The position numbers were made by a program, and so were the translations under genes. A stretch of DNA of 64,000 bases from positions 327,000 through 390,999 of the forward strand of contig NW_003101653.1 of NCBI RefSeq assembly GCF_000003855.2, written 5' to 3'. The notes beneath the pieces are model-generated. The model had not been told where the DNA came from and ran no database searches. It saw only the letters and a list, made by a program, of their open reading frames with translations. Of the stretch, positions 12,126 through 25,197 are shown in pieces (position 1 is the stretch's first letter; every line of letters begins with the position of its first letter). This stretch comes from Blastomyces gilchristii SLH14081 (lineage: Eukaryota; Ascomycota; Eurotiomycetes; Onygenales; Ajellomycetaceae).

Positions 12126-15100
12126 ATGGAATTTGTGGGTTTCGCTGCAGCCCTCATCACATTGTTAAAAGCGACTACTACGGCCATTAGCGCGGTTAGG
12201 TCCTACAATGCCTCAGAGGTAGAAGCATCAAGAATAGACCAGGAGATAGGAGATCTCCAGGCCGTCCTGGAACGATTGGCATTGTTAGAGCAAGAAGCAG
12301 ACAAGGATGAAGCAGCGACGGGGAGCGTGCTGCCGATGTTAAAGGCTCCGTGGTATAACGGAGTTTTCGACTTGTGCCAGAAAGAGTTGGAAAGTCTGAA
12401 CTCCCGCCTGAGTTTGCAGGATGCCTCGAAAACTAGAAGAGTTGTTCAGCAATTACGGTGGCCGTTGAAGAAAAAGGAAGCAGACCAAATTATTCTGAAT
12501 ATCAGAAAGCATACGGAGAGTCTTCTCCAGGCAGTACAGGTCGACCAAACGTGAGTTCTCTTACCCCTTTGTCTAGAGCCTACGGTGTAGCAAAACTAAC
12601 ATTTTTTTCCCCCTTGAAAATAAAACTTCTAGATCTATGCTACTCAAAATGAACAATACGATGCAATCTGCAAATAAATCCAAGTTAGGTGCGCAGCGCG
12701 GCAGAGCGTAGCAATATCTAATCCTATCCACGACGTCTGCTAATCCTTGAAATTAGAAAACCTCCAACGGAGGATCAACCGACGGCTCGCTGCGGTGGAT
12801 CCATCACTCAACTATCGCAGAGCAAGGCGCAAGAGGCATCCCAACACGGCATCATGGTTTATAGAGAGCGATTATTTCGACGAGTGGAAAAGTCGTGCAC
12901 CATCATTTTGCTGGCTGCATGGGATTATCGGAAGCGGCAAGACGGTGATGAGCTCTGCGGTCATCGAACATATGGCCCAGGAATGCTTACCCAGGCCTCT
13001 TTCAGCTCTCGCATATTTTTACTTCGACTTCAGCGACCCGGATAAGATGGCGCCTGAGAGAATGATGCGGTCGCTTATCGAGCAGTTCTGTTATAAATGT
13101 CGCGATATTCCTCGATTGGAACGTATTTATGACATGTCTTGTATGCCAAATTTCGAACTGGAAGCAAGCGACCTTCTTGCTACGCTCCTCGAGATCATTG
13201 AAAGCTTCGAAGAAAGTTTCATTGTAATTGATGCCCTTGACGTATGCTCCAACGTTCCCGAGTTACTACGCATTATTCGGGATATTCTACGTCGCTCGTC
13301 TTCCAAAGTCCACATCCTATCCACGAGCCGACAGGGAAAATATATTGAGGACGGAGTTAATTCATTGCCTGGAAACGTACAAAAAGTCGCTATGGATAAA
13401 ACGCAGGTAAATCGTGATATTTGCATGTATGTCCAGGAATGTCTCAGGACAGACAGCAAATTTAAGAGATGGGAGAAATATCCCGGTATTCTGAAAGATA
13501 TCGAAACTTACACGATGAGCAAAGCTGATGGCATGTAAGACTTTAGCCCCTTTTAAGAATTGCCACTTGCCTACGGGCTTCCCCTATTCTGTCTATTTAT
13601 TTTAATTTTCTAACTAATCGCTAGGTTTCAGTGGGCTTTTTGTCAGCTTGAGGTGCTGGGGGATTGCTTTAGCGAGGAAGCACTTCGTGCAGCCCTTGGA
13701 TCACCACCTAAGTCATTGAATGATATGTACGAAAGGATTCTCCGTGATCCCTTTGGAGGACGGATAAATTACATTCCTCAAGTATTGCACTGGTTGGCCT
13801 TCTCTGCCCGCCCACTGACGATCGCTGAAATGGCTGAGATGCTTACGATCGACCTCAATGCTTATCTTCAATTTGATACCAGAAGAAGATTCTTCGATCC
13901 TCGAGAAATTTTAGATATATGCTCCCCGCTTGTGAGAGTCGACGTTGAACAAGGTCGTGGCGAAGTTTTCAAGTTGGCTCATCTTTCGGTCAGGGAGTTC
14001 ATTGTGTCAGACAACCTGTCTACTTCTACTGAACCTGGTTCTCAGTACCACATTTCTGAATCGTCCGCCAATGCGGAAATGGCAGAGATTTGCCTTGCAT
14101 ATCTGTTGCACTATTTCCATGACACTGTTGTTGAGGATGGAATGGAAACCCGTTTTCCACTTGCCAGGTACGCCTCTAGGTACTGGGTGCATCACGTACG
14201 AGCAGCGAAAAGCATTACAAAGAGAATCCGGATTTTGGCTATGAGGCTCCTGTCATCGAATAGCCTTGCATACCGTAATTGGATTCGACTCTACGACCCG
14301 GAACACCCTACAAAAGATCCAAACCACACAAAGTCACGAAAAACCATACGCGCTCCGTTGTACTACATGGCACTAATTGGTGTAGCCGATCTGACTGAGA
14401 TCTTACTTGCAGAGGGGATTAATCCTGACGCGTATCAAGGACATTATGGTACCCCACTGCAGGCTGCATGTACTATGGGTCATGTCGAGGTTACGAGACA
14501 GCTCCTTGCCAAGGGAGCTGATTTTAATCTCATGAAGGATGGATCCAGCAACGCTCTACGGCTTGCCACGATTGGAGGTCATACTGAAACTGTGCAATTG
14601 CTCCTTGAAAAGGGAGCCGATATCAGTGCTTCTGGCTCTCTGCTACAGGATGCCGTCACGAGGGGACATGCCGATTTAGTGAAGCTACTGCTTCAGAAGG
14701 GCCAAGACCCTAATACGCACCACGAAATATATGGGACAGTGCTCCAAGATGCCTGTACATGCGGCCACGACGAAGTCGTGGACCTGCTGCTTGAAAATGG
14801 CGCGGATATCAACATTCAAAGTGGAATTTACAAGAGCCCTCTACTGGCTGCGTCTATAAAGGGCTATCTCCATATTTGCACCCAGCTGCTTTTGAAGGGT
14901 GCCAACCCAGACACCAAAGGTGGCACGTACGGTAACGCGCTCAACGCTGCAGCCTCCAAGGGCCACCTTCGTATCGTAGAAACGCTGGTACAGAATGGCG
15001 CCACCATCGACGCAGTGGATTGGGTAGGCGATACTCCACTACAATCCTCATTGGCGGCAGGCCATGAATCCATCGCACGGTTATTGCTCAGCAAGGGGGC

Positions 15101-15827
15101 CAACTCTCGTTGGGAAGGCGGTCTGTACGGCAACGTGCTTCAAGCAGCATCTCTTGGAGGTGTTCAATGTGTGGTAAAATCCCTTATCGCCGGTGGAGTC
15201 GACGTTAACACTCCCGGGGGAAGGTACGGAACTGCACTTCAGGCAGCTGCTTCAAGGGGTCACGTTGAGATCATCAAAATGTTGATTGACAATGGGGCAT
15301 TTATTAATGCGGAGGGGGGATATTACGGCAGCGCTCTGCATGCGGCCTCATCCAAGGGTCATGAAAACGCCGTATGGGTATTACTGGCACATGGAGCCCA
15401 CGTCAATATAACGGTCGGCAAGTTCGGTTGTCCAATACAAGAGGCCGCAGTTCACAACCACCCCGACGTCGTCCGGCTCCTTCTTGATAACGGCGCGGAT
15501 ATTAACAGTTCGGCAGGTCGACGAGGTCCTGACAATATATTAGAGTTGGCGACCAGGCGCGGTAGCACAGAAGTTGTGCGAGTCATACTTAAATGGGTAT
15601 CTGACACCGATGTGGAGCTACATGCGTTGGACTCTTCCTGGAAGGCAGCTGTTGAGTGCAACGAGCATGAAATTGCTGCCCTGCTTAATCAGTGAGTTTC
15701 CCAAGTAAGGACAGAAAATCCAATGCTTTGCCCCCTCCATTCCCAGGGATGCGACTAATATTACTGTATGTACAGGTATATTGATGAGGAGGACTCTATT
15801 CTATTTTCTCAAAGTCGGCTTTTTTAA
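12126..15827 (+). CDS. STAND/NLR-like protein: Helo-like N domain, NACHT, ankyrin repeats (1,125 aa)
   Basis: My model has five exons: 12126-12550, 12633-12688, 12757-13534, 13625-15691 and 15776-15827. All introns are GT-AG, phases match throughout and the total length is divisible by three. Start is the Met of MEFVGFAAALITLL, the usual opening of fungal STAND N-domains; an upstream in-frame ATG at 12,072 exists. Residues ~1-140 resemble the Helo-like/fungal STAND N-terminal domain. NACHT follows with Walker A GIIGSGKT (216-223) and Walker B FIVIDALD (315-322). A helical region with GMFQWAFCQLEVL comes next, then about 13 ankyrin repeats (~660-1,105). Such proteins are signal-activated NTPases; relatives act in allorecognition and programmed cell death. 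The second intron has a weak GTGCGC donor. The last intron removes a TGA at 15,693 and adds 16 residues; without it the protein ends at Gln-1109. Confidence 0.85.
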
Positions 15828-16455
15828 GCTCAAGGGGATCCATTGAGACACCTAATGAGCTGTTCGAATTCTTTTGATGAACGTGGTTGGTCATGTTGGT
15901 TTTTCGTCAGGGACATTCTTTCTGTCCAGACGCACTTTTCGGGAATATGCAGTGAGCTAATTATCATGCCCTGCCACTCGATGCTGATTATATATTGGTA
16001 AAATGTAAGGATAACTCAATAGAAGGCTTTTTTTCTTGGTTAAATTGTATTAATACCCAATTTTTGAAACGCCATAGGATGAAGAAAAGACTACGTAATC
16101 TTAAACATGGGGATAAGAAAATATAAAAACCCTCTATTCTAGCTCATAAGAAATGAGGTACCATTAACAGCAAGGTACAGTACATAAATAGAGACCCCCG
16201 CTACTTGGATACCACATGCCAAATACCCCAGAAAACTGAAAACAATATCTCACTCAAGCACCAACAGAAGATGAAATGAAGAGCCACGCTCATGTGCAGT
16301 AGTACCACTCTATTATTGCCATAAAAAAACCATATCATTCCAGGAGTACAATTAGAAAAATAGAGTCGAACGAATCCATGTTCTGGAACAAGTGAAAAAC
16401 AATGAGGGGAAAAGAAAAGGCAAACACTCTATTATCTCATGAACACTTTATCCTA
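15828..16455. other. Intergenic, convergent 3' ends
   Basis: Lies between the converging STAND gene and nma111. It is A-rich and has no credible frame or structured element. It should hold both transcript ends. Confidence 0.6.
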
Positions 16456-19400
16456 CTACTCATCACCATCAGGCTCCACATCACTCATCCCCTCATCGCG
16501 CCCTTCATCCATCGCGTCCGCGTTGACGTTATCCGAGTCCGAGCGACGCCGTTCTTTATCGTGAGAGATGGTCCGCCAGCCCTCAGCAGCGGAGGGATCT
16601 TTCACGTACTCGGACATGGGGAACTGTGCAGGTTGTCGTTAATAAATAAATACTCCTAATAAGCGACAGAAAAGGAATGAATTTTTTTTTTTTTTTTTTT
16701 TTTTAGGGGGAGGGGGGCTGAGGGAGGAAACATACGTAATGATCATTTTTCTTCATGGTGACGACCCAGGGGACGTTATCAAATGTAACAGCGCGGAGGC
16801 GGAAATAGGTATTATTGGGGATGGTGTTGACCTGCTCAATGAACGAGTCGAGATCTGGGGTTTTGACGCCGTTGACGGCCGTGATGAAGTTTGTTGGTGA
16901 GAGGCCGTATTGATAGGCCGGGGAGCCGCGACTCTGTTATAGCGTACGCAATCATTTAGCATACCCATACATGTTTTATTTTAGCTCTCTTTATCATATG
17001 AAATAGAAATTTACGCACCCTCGCGCTGACATAGACCTCGCTATGTAGCTTCGAAATCTGCTGTCGAACGGCATGATGCGGCTTCTGCAGCACAGCACCA
17101 CAGAAGATCAACGCACGGTCCGTTTCCAGATCTTCTGTCGGGACAGTCTTGATCTTAATACGCATTTCCTGGCCATTGCGGACAATAAGCGCGTCGAGGG
17201 TTTCGTGGTGGTACATTATATCAAATTCCGAGACGCGAGTAATGAGCTTGTCGTTTAGTGTGAGGATGATATCACCCTCCTCAAGCTGCTGGGTGTCCTC
17301 CTTTAATGGGGAGGCACAGTCAACTTTCCGCACCATGAATAGCTCATGGCGTGCCGGGTTGGCGATGGCGACCTTCTCGATCCATTCTTCTGACACGCCC
17401 ATGATGCGCGCCTGGCTCATTTGGATAACGTAGGACTCCATATCCATGATTCGAAGTTTGGGTAGGGTGCCATTTTGGATCTGGTTAATGATGGGGAGGA
17501 GAGAAGGGGTAGCGAGACCTAGATGGTACTCTACGTCTTTGTGAGAGCTGGCGGTGCGCTCGCCCAGGTAGTTGAGCCAGAGTGCTTGGACGATGCCGTC
17601 CTCGCCGATCAGGACGCCATTGGAGCATTGGCTACTCAGGCCGGTGTCAACGGTGATGGCGTCAAGGTTGAGAGCACGGTAGCGCGGCGCAGAAGCGTTG
17701 GGGGGTATGGCGACCGTAGTGATATCAGTAACGGCCGTCTTGGCCACGACGATGCGGAAATTCTGATTAAAGCCGACAAATATGGTATCGGCGCCTTGCT
17801 TGATGTAGGTAGTGCTCAGCCGCGCTGTCTTGACCGGCGCCTGCACGAGACTAGGGTCATATTGGATAATCGTGTAATTCTGTAATGGATGGAGGAAAAC
17901 CACTTTGGCAATGACGATAATAGAGTCCGCTACGGTTACGTTGATATCACAAAGATCAAAAGGCACAATAGCTCTGGAAACAAGCACGAGACCTTTCTCC
18001 GCATCGACGACGAGGCCAAATCCGGCTTTGCGGGCTTGTGGATACCCATCAAGCTTCACTGGCATTGTGCAAGAGACGCGGACGAAACTGCGAACGATAT
18101 CTGCAGCTGCTGGATGGTTGGCACCGTCAAGTTGGATGAAATCGGCTTTCCGAGGAACTGGGGTTTCCGCGGGAAGTGGATCTGCAATGTTCGTGAAATC
18201 CCATAGTCCAGTCTCGTCATTGCGGACTGCTTCCCTCATATGTGGATGCCAGTGGCGGTCTATGTGCACTATGCATGTTCCTCTGGTATGTAAATCTCGA
18301 ATATGCCTATATGACAAAGCAACTCGCGCGCGATCTGATCCATTATTCATAATTAGCAAACAAAATTAATAATTTCGATAATGACAGTAGAACTTACCTG
18401 GAATGGTTTTCAGAACTTCAATAAATTCATTCAAATTTTTCGTAGGTCGTTTATCCACCGTATCTACTATCCATCCAGAAAAGGTATTTTCAAGTTTGAA
18501 CGAACCCGCAGCTTCGCAAACATACACCCCCTTACAGGCGATCGCATAAAGTCTGGCCTGTTGGTAGGAGAGGTCATGGAACGTCGCACCAGCAACGGTA
18601 ATATAGCGAGCAGGGGTGATTTCATGGAGATCTCCAACTGTACATGAGACTTCCCTATCCTCACCACCGCGCTGCACAAGAAGGTGGACATCCTTACCCA
18701 CACTGGCATCCAAAATCGCATCCAGCTTTACAAACTGTGTCAGGAGCTCCCCGTTGACCTTGATCAACACGTCCCCTTCCTGTAGCTTGCCGTCGCCAGG
18801 GCCTTCAGGGAGCACGATTTCCGCAACAAGCATACCGGTTTCTTTTGGGGCGCCTTTTCGGACAGCAGCCTCCCATTCGGGAGATAGACCAAGGCGGCGG
18901 CACTCATCAAACGGCTTGATGATCCACTGGGTCTGGATTGTGCCCCGCGTGACCGGCACGCCTTTGCGTATGCACTCCAGGGCTCTCAGTGGACGATCGA
19001 GGGGTAGGAAGTAATCCGTAGCGGCGCCATCGGCACGTCCGCCAGCCTGTAGCGCAATCGCATGACCATCTATGTTCACGACAGGACTTCCGGAACTTCC
19101 ACCACTAGCCGCAGCAGCAGCCTGGATATAGTTTGTGTTGAAATCGCTATACCCTTCGCCGTATTCGGGAGCATTGCGGTCCAGACGACTTATAACTCCA
19201 GAAAGAATACTCAATTTCTCACCGGCGTCATTGCCCACGACTCTAATTTCGACACCAACTTTTGCTGCGTCCGGCGACAATTTCAATTCCGTGACGGGCA
19301 TGTATTTAATGGCGGTGGGGTCGAATTTCAAAATACCAAAATCGTGAACAGGATCTCGATAAACAGGTCGGACATCACACTAGCATAGAAACGGAGCAAG

Positions 19401-19897
19401 ATCAGTAAAAATGTTCCACCTGCAAGGGTATAAAACCAAAAATCATTAAAAATAAAAATAAAAAAAGAAAAACAAACCTCTTCATGATTATCAAAAATAC
19501 AATACCCCCAAAACGGCCCTGCGCAAACCACATGTCGATTCGTCAAAATATACCCTCTCTGCGCATCAACCACAAACCCCGTCGCCTGACTCGACATCGA
19601 CAAATCCGTATCAAACGACGCCGTCTGACAGAAATGGATCGAGACGACGCTCTTCACGACCGTTTCGATGGTGGCCTGCCATTCTGGCGAGTCTGTCTGC
19701 GCAGCGGCGGGTGGGGCGAGGGGAAGCATGTGGGAAATATCTTCGTCTTCATTTTCGAGGACGTAGACGGCCTCTTCGCCGAGTGTTTGTTCGTCTGGGC
19801 TCAATGGCTGCGGGGAGGAGGTGTCTGGGCGGAGGTGTTTTGCGGAACGGAGGGAGATAGGCCCACTGCTGTGCTTGCGCTTGGAGCTCATTTCCAT
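16456..19897 (-). CDS. nma111: Pro-apoptotic nuclear serine protease Nma111 (HtrA family), ~1,027 aa
   Basis: My model has five exons: 19897-19478, 19379-18398, 18334-17019, 16933-16736 and 16623-16456. All introns are GT-AG and phases match. Residues 1-60 are a basic/acidic disordered region (KRKHSS, possible nuclear signal). The trypsin-like domain shows His-122 (TNRHVV), Asp-153 (HDFGILKFD) and Ser-236 (GGSSGSP). PDZ domains follow at about residues 300-400, then a degenerate second protease-like half and a second PDZ region. This is the duplicated layout of yeast Nma111/Ynm3. The length matches the usual ~1,000-1,030. The family acts in the nucleus, degrades apoptosis inhibitors and is linked to heat tolerance and lipid homeostasis. 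The second half lacks the catalytic triad, as is usual. Intron 4 contains a run of 23 T (A on the coding strand). Met-3 is an equally good start. Confidence 0.95.
16682..16704. repeat. T23 mononucleotide run in an nma111 intron
   Basis: Twenty-three T within the last intron of nma111, reading as poly-A on the transcript. Likely length-variable. Confidence 0.9.
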
Positions 19898-21465
19898 GGC
19901 GTGAAGACGGGGGAGGGGGGGGATGGAGAGGAGAATAGGAAAGGGATCGGCGAGCGCGGTGCTGCGGCTGGCTGTTTTCTATTTTCGCTTTTTGAGAGTT
20001 GAATTTTCGATTTTGACTCTTAGTGATTTAACTAATATGTGAGGTAGTAGGCAGATAATGTGTGGTGGAGAGCGGGAGAAAATTCCGCCACGGGGATTAG
20101 ATACAGCGCACTGCAAGAGAAGGCGCACAAGTAGTAAATTGGGAACGGAAAAAAAATAAATAAATAAATAAAAGGAAAATAAAACAGAAGAGAAGAGAAG
20201 ATAACGAGGCTGAGAACAGGTCGTCAAGCCGTATTCTCTGTCTGGACTAATCAAGCGGAGGTTTTGACAAAGGCTGTGGCTAAAGCTCAATGGAAGAACC
20301 CCAGAAGGCAGCCGAGCAACAGCGACTAGCGGGTTTTAAGGAGCCCACAACGAAGATTCATCCACAGGGTCCAAGCTAATGGATGCGGGATATCTAACAG
20401 GTTGTACAGTGTCCGGGGGTAATGAGAGAGGTGTATCTATCTTTCAATCGCAGAGGGTTGATGGCGTTGTTGGATTGTCCATTTATTATTTGTTGTCCCT
20501 TGTTAACTCCTTTGTTTTCCTTCACTTTTTTGTCGCGGCAGAAAAGACCAAGAAATGTTTGGCTTGTTTGGCTTGCCGTGACAGTACGTGTATGCAGTAT
20601 TATTATTGTAATATCGCCGGCTGTGGCTGGTGGTAGCACCGGGTATTTAAAATACATGAGAAGCCAGAGCATTGTTGAGTATTTTTTTTCATTTGATCTA
20701 TTGCCAGCAAAGTGCCCCGACTACTATACCATGGAAGAAATTAAAACAAGTGAAAGGGACAGGCCAGACAGGCGCATAGATATCTCGTCGTGGTTACTAG
20801 AAGTAGAAAATAAAAAATGATATAACAGGGTACATATAATAATATATATATTCTAGTGATCCCCCTTTACTTCCGTCGCGTAGAACGGTTACCAGAATAA
20901 ATCAGGAGCGCGTTACTATCCCCATCATCTGCGCGAGCATATCCGTTTCCATGCCCCTCCCTCAATTACCTCCAAACACATACATACCGCCCTTCCTCAC
21001 ACCTTGTATTCGCAAACGTACGACGCGCTTTCGAGATGTCGAACGAACAAAACAAAATGGAGTTTGTGGAACCTGTCCTTTTTCCCATTTCAGCGGTCGG
21101 GCGGGAGGCACCCTAGACTGTTCAAGTGAGGCGCCTGTTGTTTGAAAATATACATCTTTCTAAACACATCCCCCCCATGCTCCTCGTGAGGAGGCTGCGG
21201 CAATCCAAACGCCTATTTCGTGCATGCGTGGATCCTTTCTCTCAAGGGCTTCCGCTACGCCCAAACATTGTGATGCCGAGTTACAGCATCGTCCGTGCGG
21301 TCAGGTTGCACTTTCGTGGCCCGTGCGTCTTGCAACCCGAGGAACTCGCGACGTTTTGACATTGCTTTGTGGCAAGCTCCGAATAGCCCTTCAGAAAAAT
21401 CCCAACGGGGAAGTAGATAAAAAAAAAGTAGACAAACCATATCTTTACATTCTTTGCGCGTCCAC
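19898..21465. other. Intergenic, nma111 promoter and SS18-like 3' end
   Basis: Contains the upstream region of nma111 and the downstream region of the next minus-strand gene. An AAAT run lies at about 20,150-20,172. Short frames near 20,400-20,800 show no protein character. No gene called. Confidence 0.6.
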
Positions 21466-23023
21466 TCAACCCACCGTTCCCGCCGGCGAGTTACGAACTG
21501 GCGCACCATTTCCTTGTGGTGAAGGTTGGGGCACTGAAGACTGTCGTTGCTGGTGATGTTGCTGATGTTGAGGGGTAGATGGAGGTCCGCCACCTGGTTT
21601 GGTCGCCCCGGGAAAGAGTTCATTCAGCTTGGTATATAAGTCCGCAACACCGGGAAGGCTTGGTGGTGGCGTCATGATTGCGGGTGCCTGTGGGGCCGCA
21701 GCCCCTGATTTCTTTGCCCGATCTGCAACAGTAGCAAGGTAAGCCAAGTTCGCCTGGAGACGTCGCATGCAGTCGATATATTCAATGCTGGGCTTGTTGG
21801 CGGGTCCAGACGTAGGTTTGGACCCCTCTGCACCAGTGCCAGGGTTCTGCGATTGCGAGCCCGTGATGTCGGTAGGGGAAGTCGGAGAGGCTGTACTGCC
21901 CTCCTTGACGGGTGAAGATTGTTGGGCAGCGAGCTGGGTGGGGGTTACACCTGCCTTCCCTGAGGCTTGGAGATTCACCACTTCCTGTAACAGCGCTGAA
22001 TTGATATCGAGAAGAACGGTCACACGGGCCCTCTCACGGGCAGCCTGCTGGGGGGAGAGCGCGGCGACTGGGGAGTGTGTCTGTTGTTGGAGTTGTTGCT
22101 GTTGCTGCTGTTGTTGCTGTGGTTGATAGTTTGGAGTCTGGGAGGGACGGGGAGGGGTGGAAAAAAGAGGATTTGATGCGGCAATGGTAGTCATTGTTTG
22201 TGGTTGACTTTGCGATAGGGTGACCATATTCTGTGGCGAGGGCGATTGAGGGATGGGGGACTGAGCCACGGTAGCTGGAATTGATTGCATAAACTGAGGA
22301 TTAGAGAAATTTGACGGGTGAGGCACTGGAAAAAATGACAGAAAAGACGCCAGTCAGTCAGCGGGCTGATTCCACCACAAAGAAGATTACATGGTTCGAC
22401 CAAGTCTCATGCACGCCAAGACTAGGTTTATGTAGGAACGAAGATTGGGAGCGAGAGATAGCAGGGGATTAGGGAAGGTCATTGACCACGAAATGCAAGA
22501 ATTTGATTGGCCAACGGTGTAATACATAGCACAACGGAACAGGAGTGGCGGGGATTCAAAACACAAAATAGGAGCTAAGGAAATAAGATCAAGTAGAAAA
22601 CAGACGAAAAGAAGGGAGGGCGGAAGACCTACTGGGACTAAGACCGGACGAATGATGGGGAAGGCCGGGAGACATCATCATGGCTGACGTACCAGCATGC
22701 AGTGGAACGGGTCCGTAGCCACCACCATGCTGTACAGGTTGGTGGTGGATCTGTGGCGCTCTCGATTGGGGAGGAAACTGATTGGGATTCGGATAGTAGG
22801 GCAGACCCTGAGCACGCGCTTGAGCCTGTGCTTGTGCCTGAACCTGAGCCTGAAGATGCGCCTGAGCCTGAGCCTGCGCATGCGCCTGCGCTTGAGCTTG
22901 AGCTTGAGCTTGTGCCTGAGCCTGAGCCTGGGGAAGATGTTGCATCGGGTAGCCTGCGGGAGAGATCGCAACCATTGGATGTTGCTGAAGTGTCGGATAG
23001 GAAGAATGGGGTTGGTTATTCAT
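21466..23023 (-). CDS. SS18/SSXT-like (SNH domain) SWI/SNF-associated coactivator, 396 aa
   Basis: Two exons, 23023-22693 and 22325-21466, are joined by a 367-base intron (GTACGT donor, TTTTTTCCAG acceptor, phases agree). The start is MNNQPHSSYPTLQQHP. Residues ~32-70 are an Ala-Gln alternating tract, and a Gln run lies near 180-190. A helix at ~207-230 (RVTVLLDINSALLQEVV) and a second at ~292-314 (YIDCMRRLQANLAYLATVAD) match the two halves of the SSXT N-terminal homology domain. That domain contacts the SWI/SNF remodeller (Snf11-type role). The two halves are separated here by ~60 residues rich in Ser/Thr/Gly, whereas in animal SS18 they are contiguous. The rest is Pro/Gln-rich disorder typical of coactivators. 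Family assignment is fairly secure; complex membership is inferred. Confidence 0.75.
22848..22935 (-). repeat. Coding GCN-CAG type repeat giving an Ala-Gln tract
   Basis: A hexanucleotide repeat (gcctgagcctga / gcttgagcttga type on the plus strand) encodes about 17 Ala-Gln pairs in exon 1 of the SS18-like gene, broken by single His, Leu, Val and Arg residues. Confidence 0.85.
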
Positions 23024-25197
23024 TATTATTATTATTAGCCGTGCAGGTTTTCCTATTTTTCGGGGCGGGAAATAATTATAGCGAGAATAAATAATGCCGG
23101 AAATAATAATAATAATAATAATAATCTTCGGGATCAGAACAGTAGCAAAAATGCCAGGCAGCCACTGATCAACAACCGCAAAAGGAGGGGGATCAAGGAA
23201 AAATACTCAGAAACTGCCAAGTACCACGAAGTCACGGAGCAAAACGAAAGGCGTAGGGGTGTCCGTGAAAGGCGTCTTTTATCTGCCCACTGCCTGGCAA
23301 ATGGGCTCAGAAAGGACTGTTTCTTTACGTGTTGTTCTGGTGACTCGCGTTTGGGTTCCAAGCTTATTAGTAGGGGAGGGGAAGGGATATTACGGGCGCG
23401 GCGTGGGAGATAGCGCCGGCAGGCAGCTCCAATGGTGACGCTGACGATGGGGGAATCGGGAAAAAAGGCGAGAGTGGGTTTGTGGGCGGATTGAGATGCT
23501 GCTCGGGCGTTGAGGATGAGTCTGAGGTTGCGTTGCGACTTGCGTTGTGTTGCGGCTCTCTGGAGAGATGCGGTGAGGAAATTCTCTGCCGGCCGTATGG
23601 GCATTACTGCTTCCTGCGTTATATTATGGTCCCGTGACCAGATTCGTCTACAGCGAGGTATCATTGGCTGAGAATGCTGATTAACCAGTCTGGCGCCTTG
23701 CTTTTAGGACTAGTCGTATTGTACGACTGTCACGCCCTTACACACCTTTGCTCTCGCGGTATCTTCAACTCCATCCTCAGCATCATCAGCTTGACGTCAA
23801 ATCCCGCAGGCAGCACAAATCACGGCGTCCATCCGTCAGTTTACCAAATTGCCATGCATGACTGACGGTGGTTTGGTGCTCTCATTTGTCCGTTCGGATA
23901 GTTATTATGGAGCTGTTCCCTGTCGGTGGCACTGGAATATCCTTCCCCACTGACGCCGCCGTTACACTTGGGTCGCAGTAGTGGATATCCATGCACCCTA
24001 GGGCCTGGGGAGATCCCTTCATCCCGACTCTGACTGGCTCGGGGATGAGGAGGGAGCGTGGGTTGGATGGGGAGAATGTGTGATTGCCAGAGAAAGAGCC
24101 TGGTGTCTGTTCATCTGTTTGCTTCATGAGTCGCTTTGTGTAGGAGAATAGGCTGGAAAAGCACGCCTCTGTATATAATATAGAAGCCACGGTGACAGCC
24201 ATGGGCTTGATGTCGGTCTTTAACTCTTGAGCGATCACCACCTAGATCAGAAATCCTACTAAGCCTTGTTGGAAATTCGCTTCGCGATCTCTGATGATGA
24301 ATACCGTCATCGTCATTAGTCCAATGGCGTCCTCATGAAGTCCACCTCAGCCTGGATGCTTCTATCCATTTGCGATTTTGCAATCTCTGCTGCTTTTCAT
24401 ATGTCCGGAAAGCTCAAAAAAAGGATGATACCATGTCAACTGACTAACTTCAAAGCCTCATATTGCTTTAATACATATAACCTTCCCCGGATTTTCCTGC
24501 TGGCGTTGCGAAGCCCAATGATGGTTACATCCCGAATTGATGAGATTCTACATGGGATAAAACATTCCGTGTTGCTGTATCGATCTTCTTCTTTACAATA
24601 TCCTGCAGTTGATTCAAAAATACTGACAATATGCTCTTTTGCTTCAACCTGTGGTCCAGGTGGAATTACGCGTCTGCTATTTTGTCCATTGAGGCGAAGC
24701 AAACAGGTCCGACTGTTAGATCCCTATCCTCCTGACCATCGATGAGGTTTGCAATATTGCCCAATATCATTAGTTTGGACCCAATGAGATACATGTAACA
24801 CCGGCGCCTAACAGGTGTCCAGCGAATCTGCACAGTTAGATTGCCAATGATGGCTGCGTCAAGCCTCTTATCCCGAATGAATATCGCCAAGTCATTAGGG
24901 ATCAGACGCTCATATCGGGGATAATAGTAAGTTCCTGCGTCTTATGATTCATCCTGCTGATTGTGGCCTGTGTGAGAACTTTCTCATTTCTTTCATGCAA
25001 AACCATTATTGTGTATCGATTTGATGGCGGCCGGGAGGTCAAGGAAATGACTTTTCTTTCCTAACCGGTTAACATGCAACAAAAAGCGGCCGAAACCACT
25101 TACAAAGAAACACTGGGCTCAATATTTAGTCTGACTCCGTATCCGCGCGCAATAACAGAAATGAGCGCCGTACGGAAACCACATATAAAACTCAAGA
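23024..25197. other. 2.2-kb stretch without a supported gene
   Basis: 23,030-23,125 has AAT/ATT trinucleotide runs in the promoter of the SS18-like gene. 23,134-23,664 is a 176-codon minus frame of Arg/Pro-rich sequence that I do not trust. 23,880-24,900 holds several minus-strand frames with protein-like stretches (for example RLDAAIIGNLTVQIRWTPVR and SIRDVTIIGLRNASRKIRG) in different frames. It may be a decayed gene, but I recognise no family and could not join them with splice sites. Confidence 0.4.

Noticed and set aside
16402..16659. 85-codon plus frame
   Set aside because: Antisense shadow of the last nma111 exon.
23134..23664. 176-codon minus frame upstream of the SS18-like gene
   Set aside because: Arg/Pro-rich without motifs, overlaps the promoter region, no plausible splice partner.
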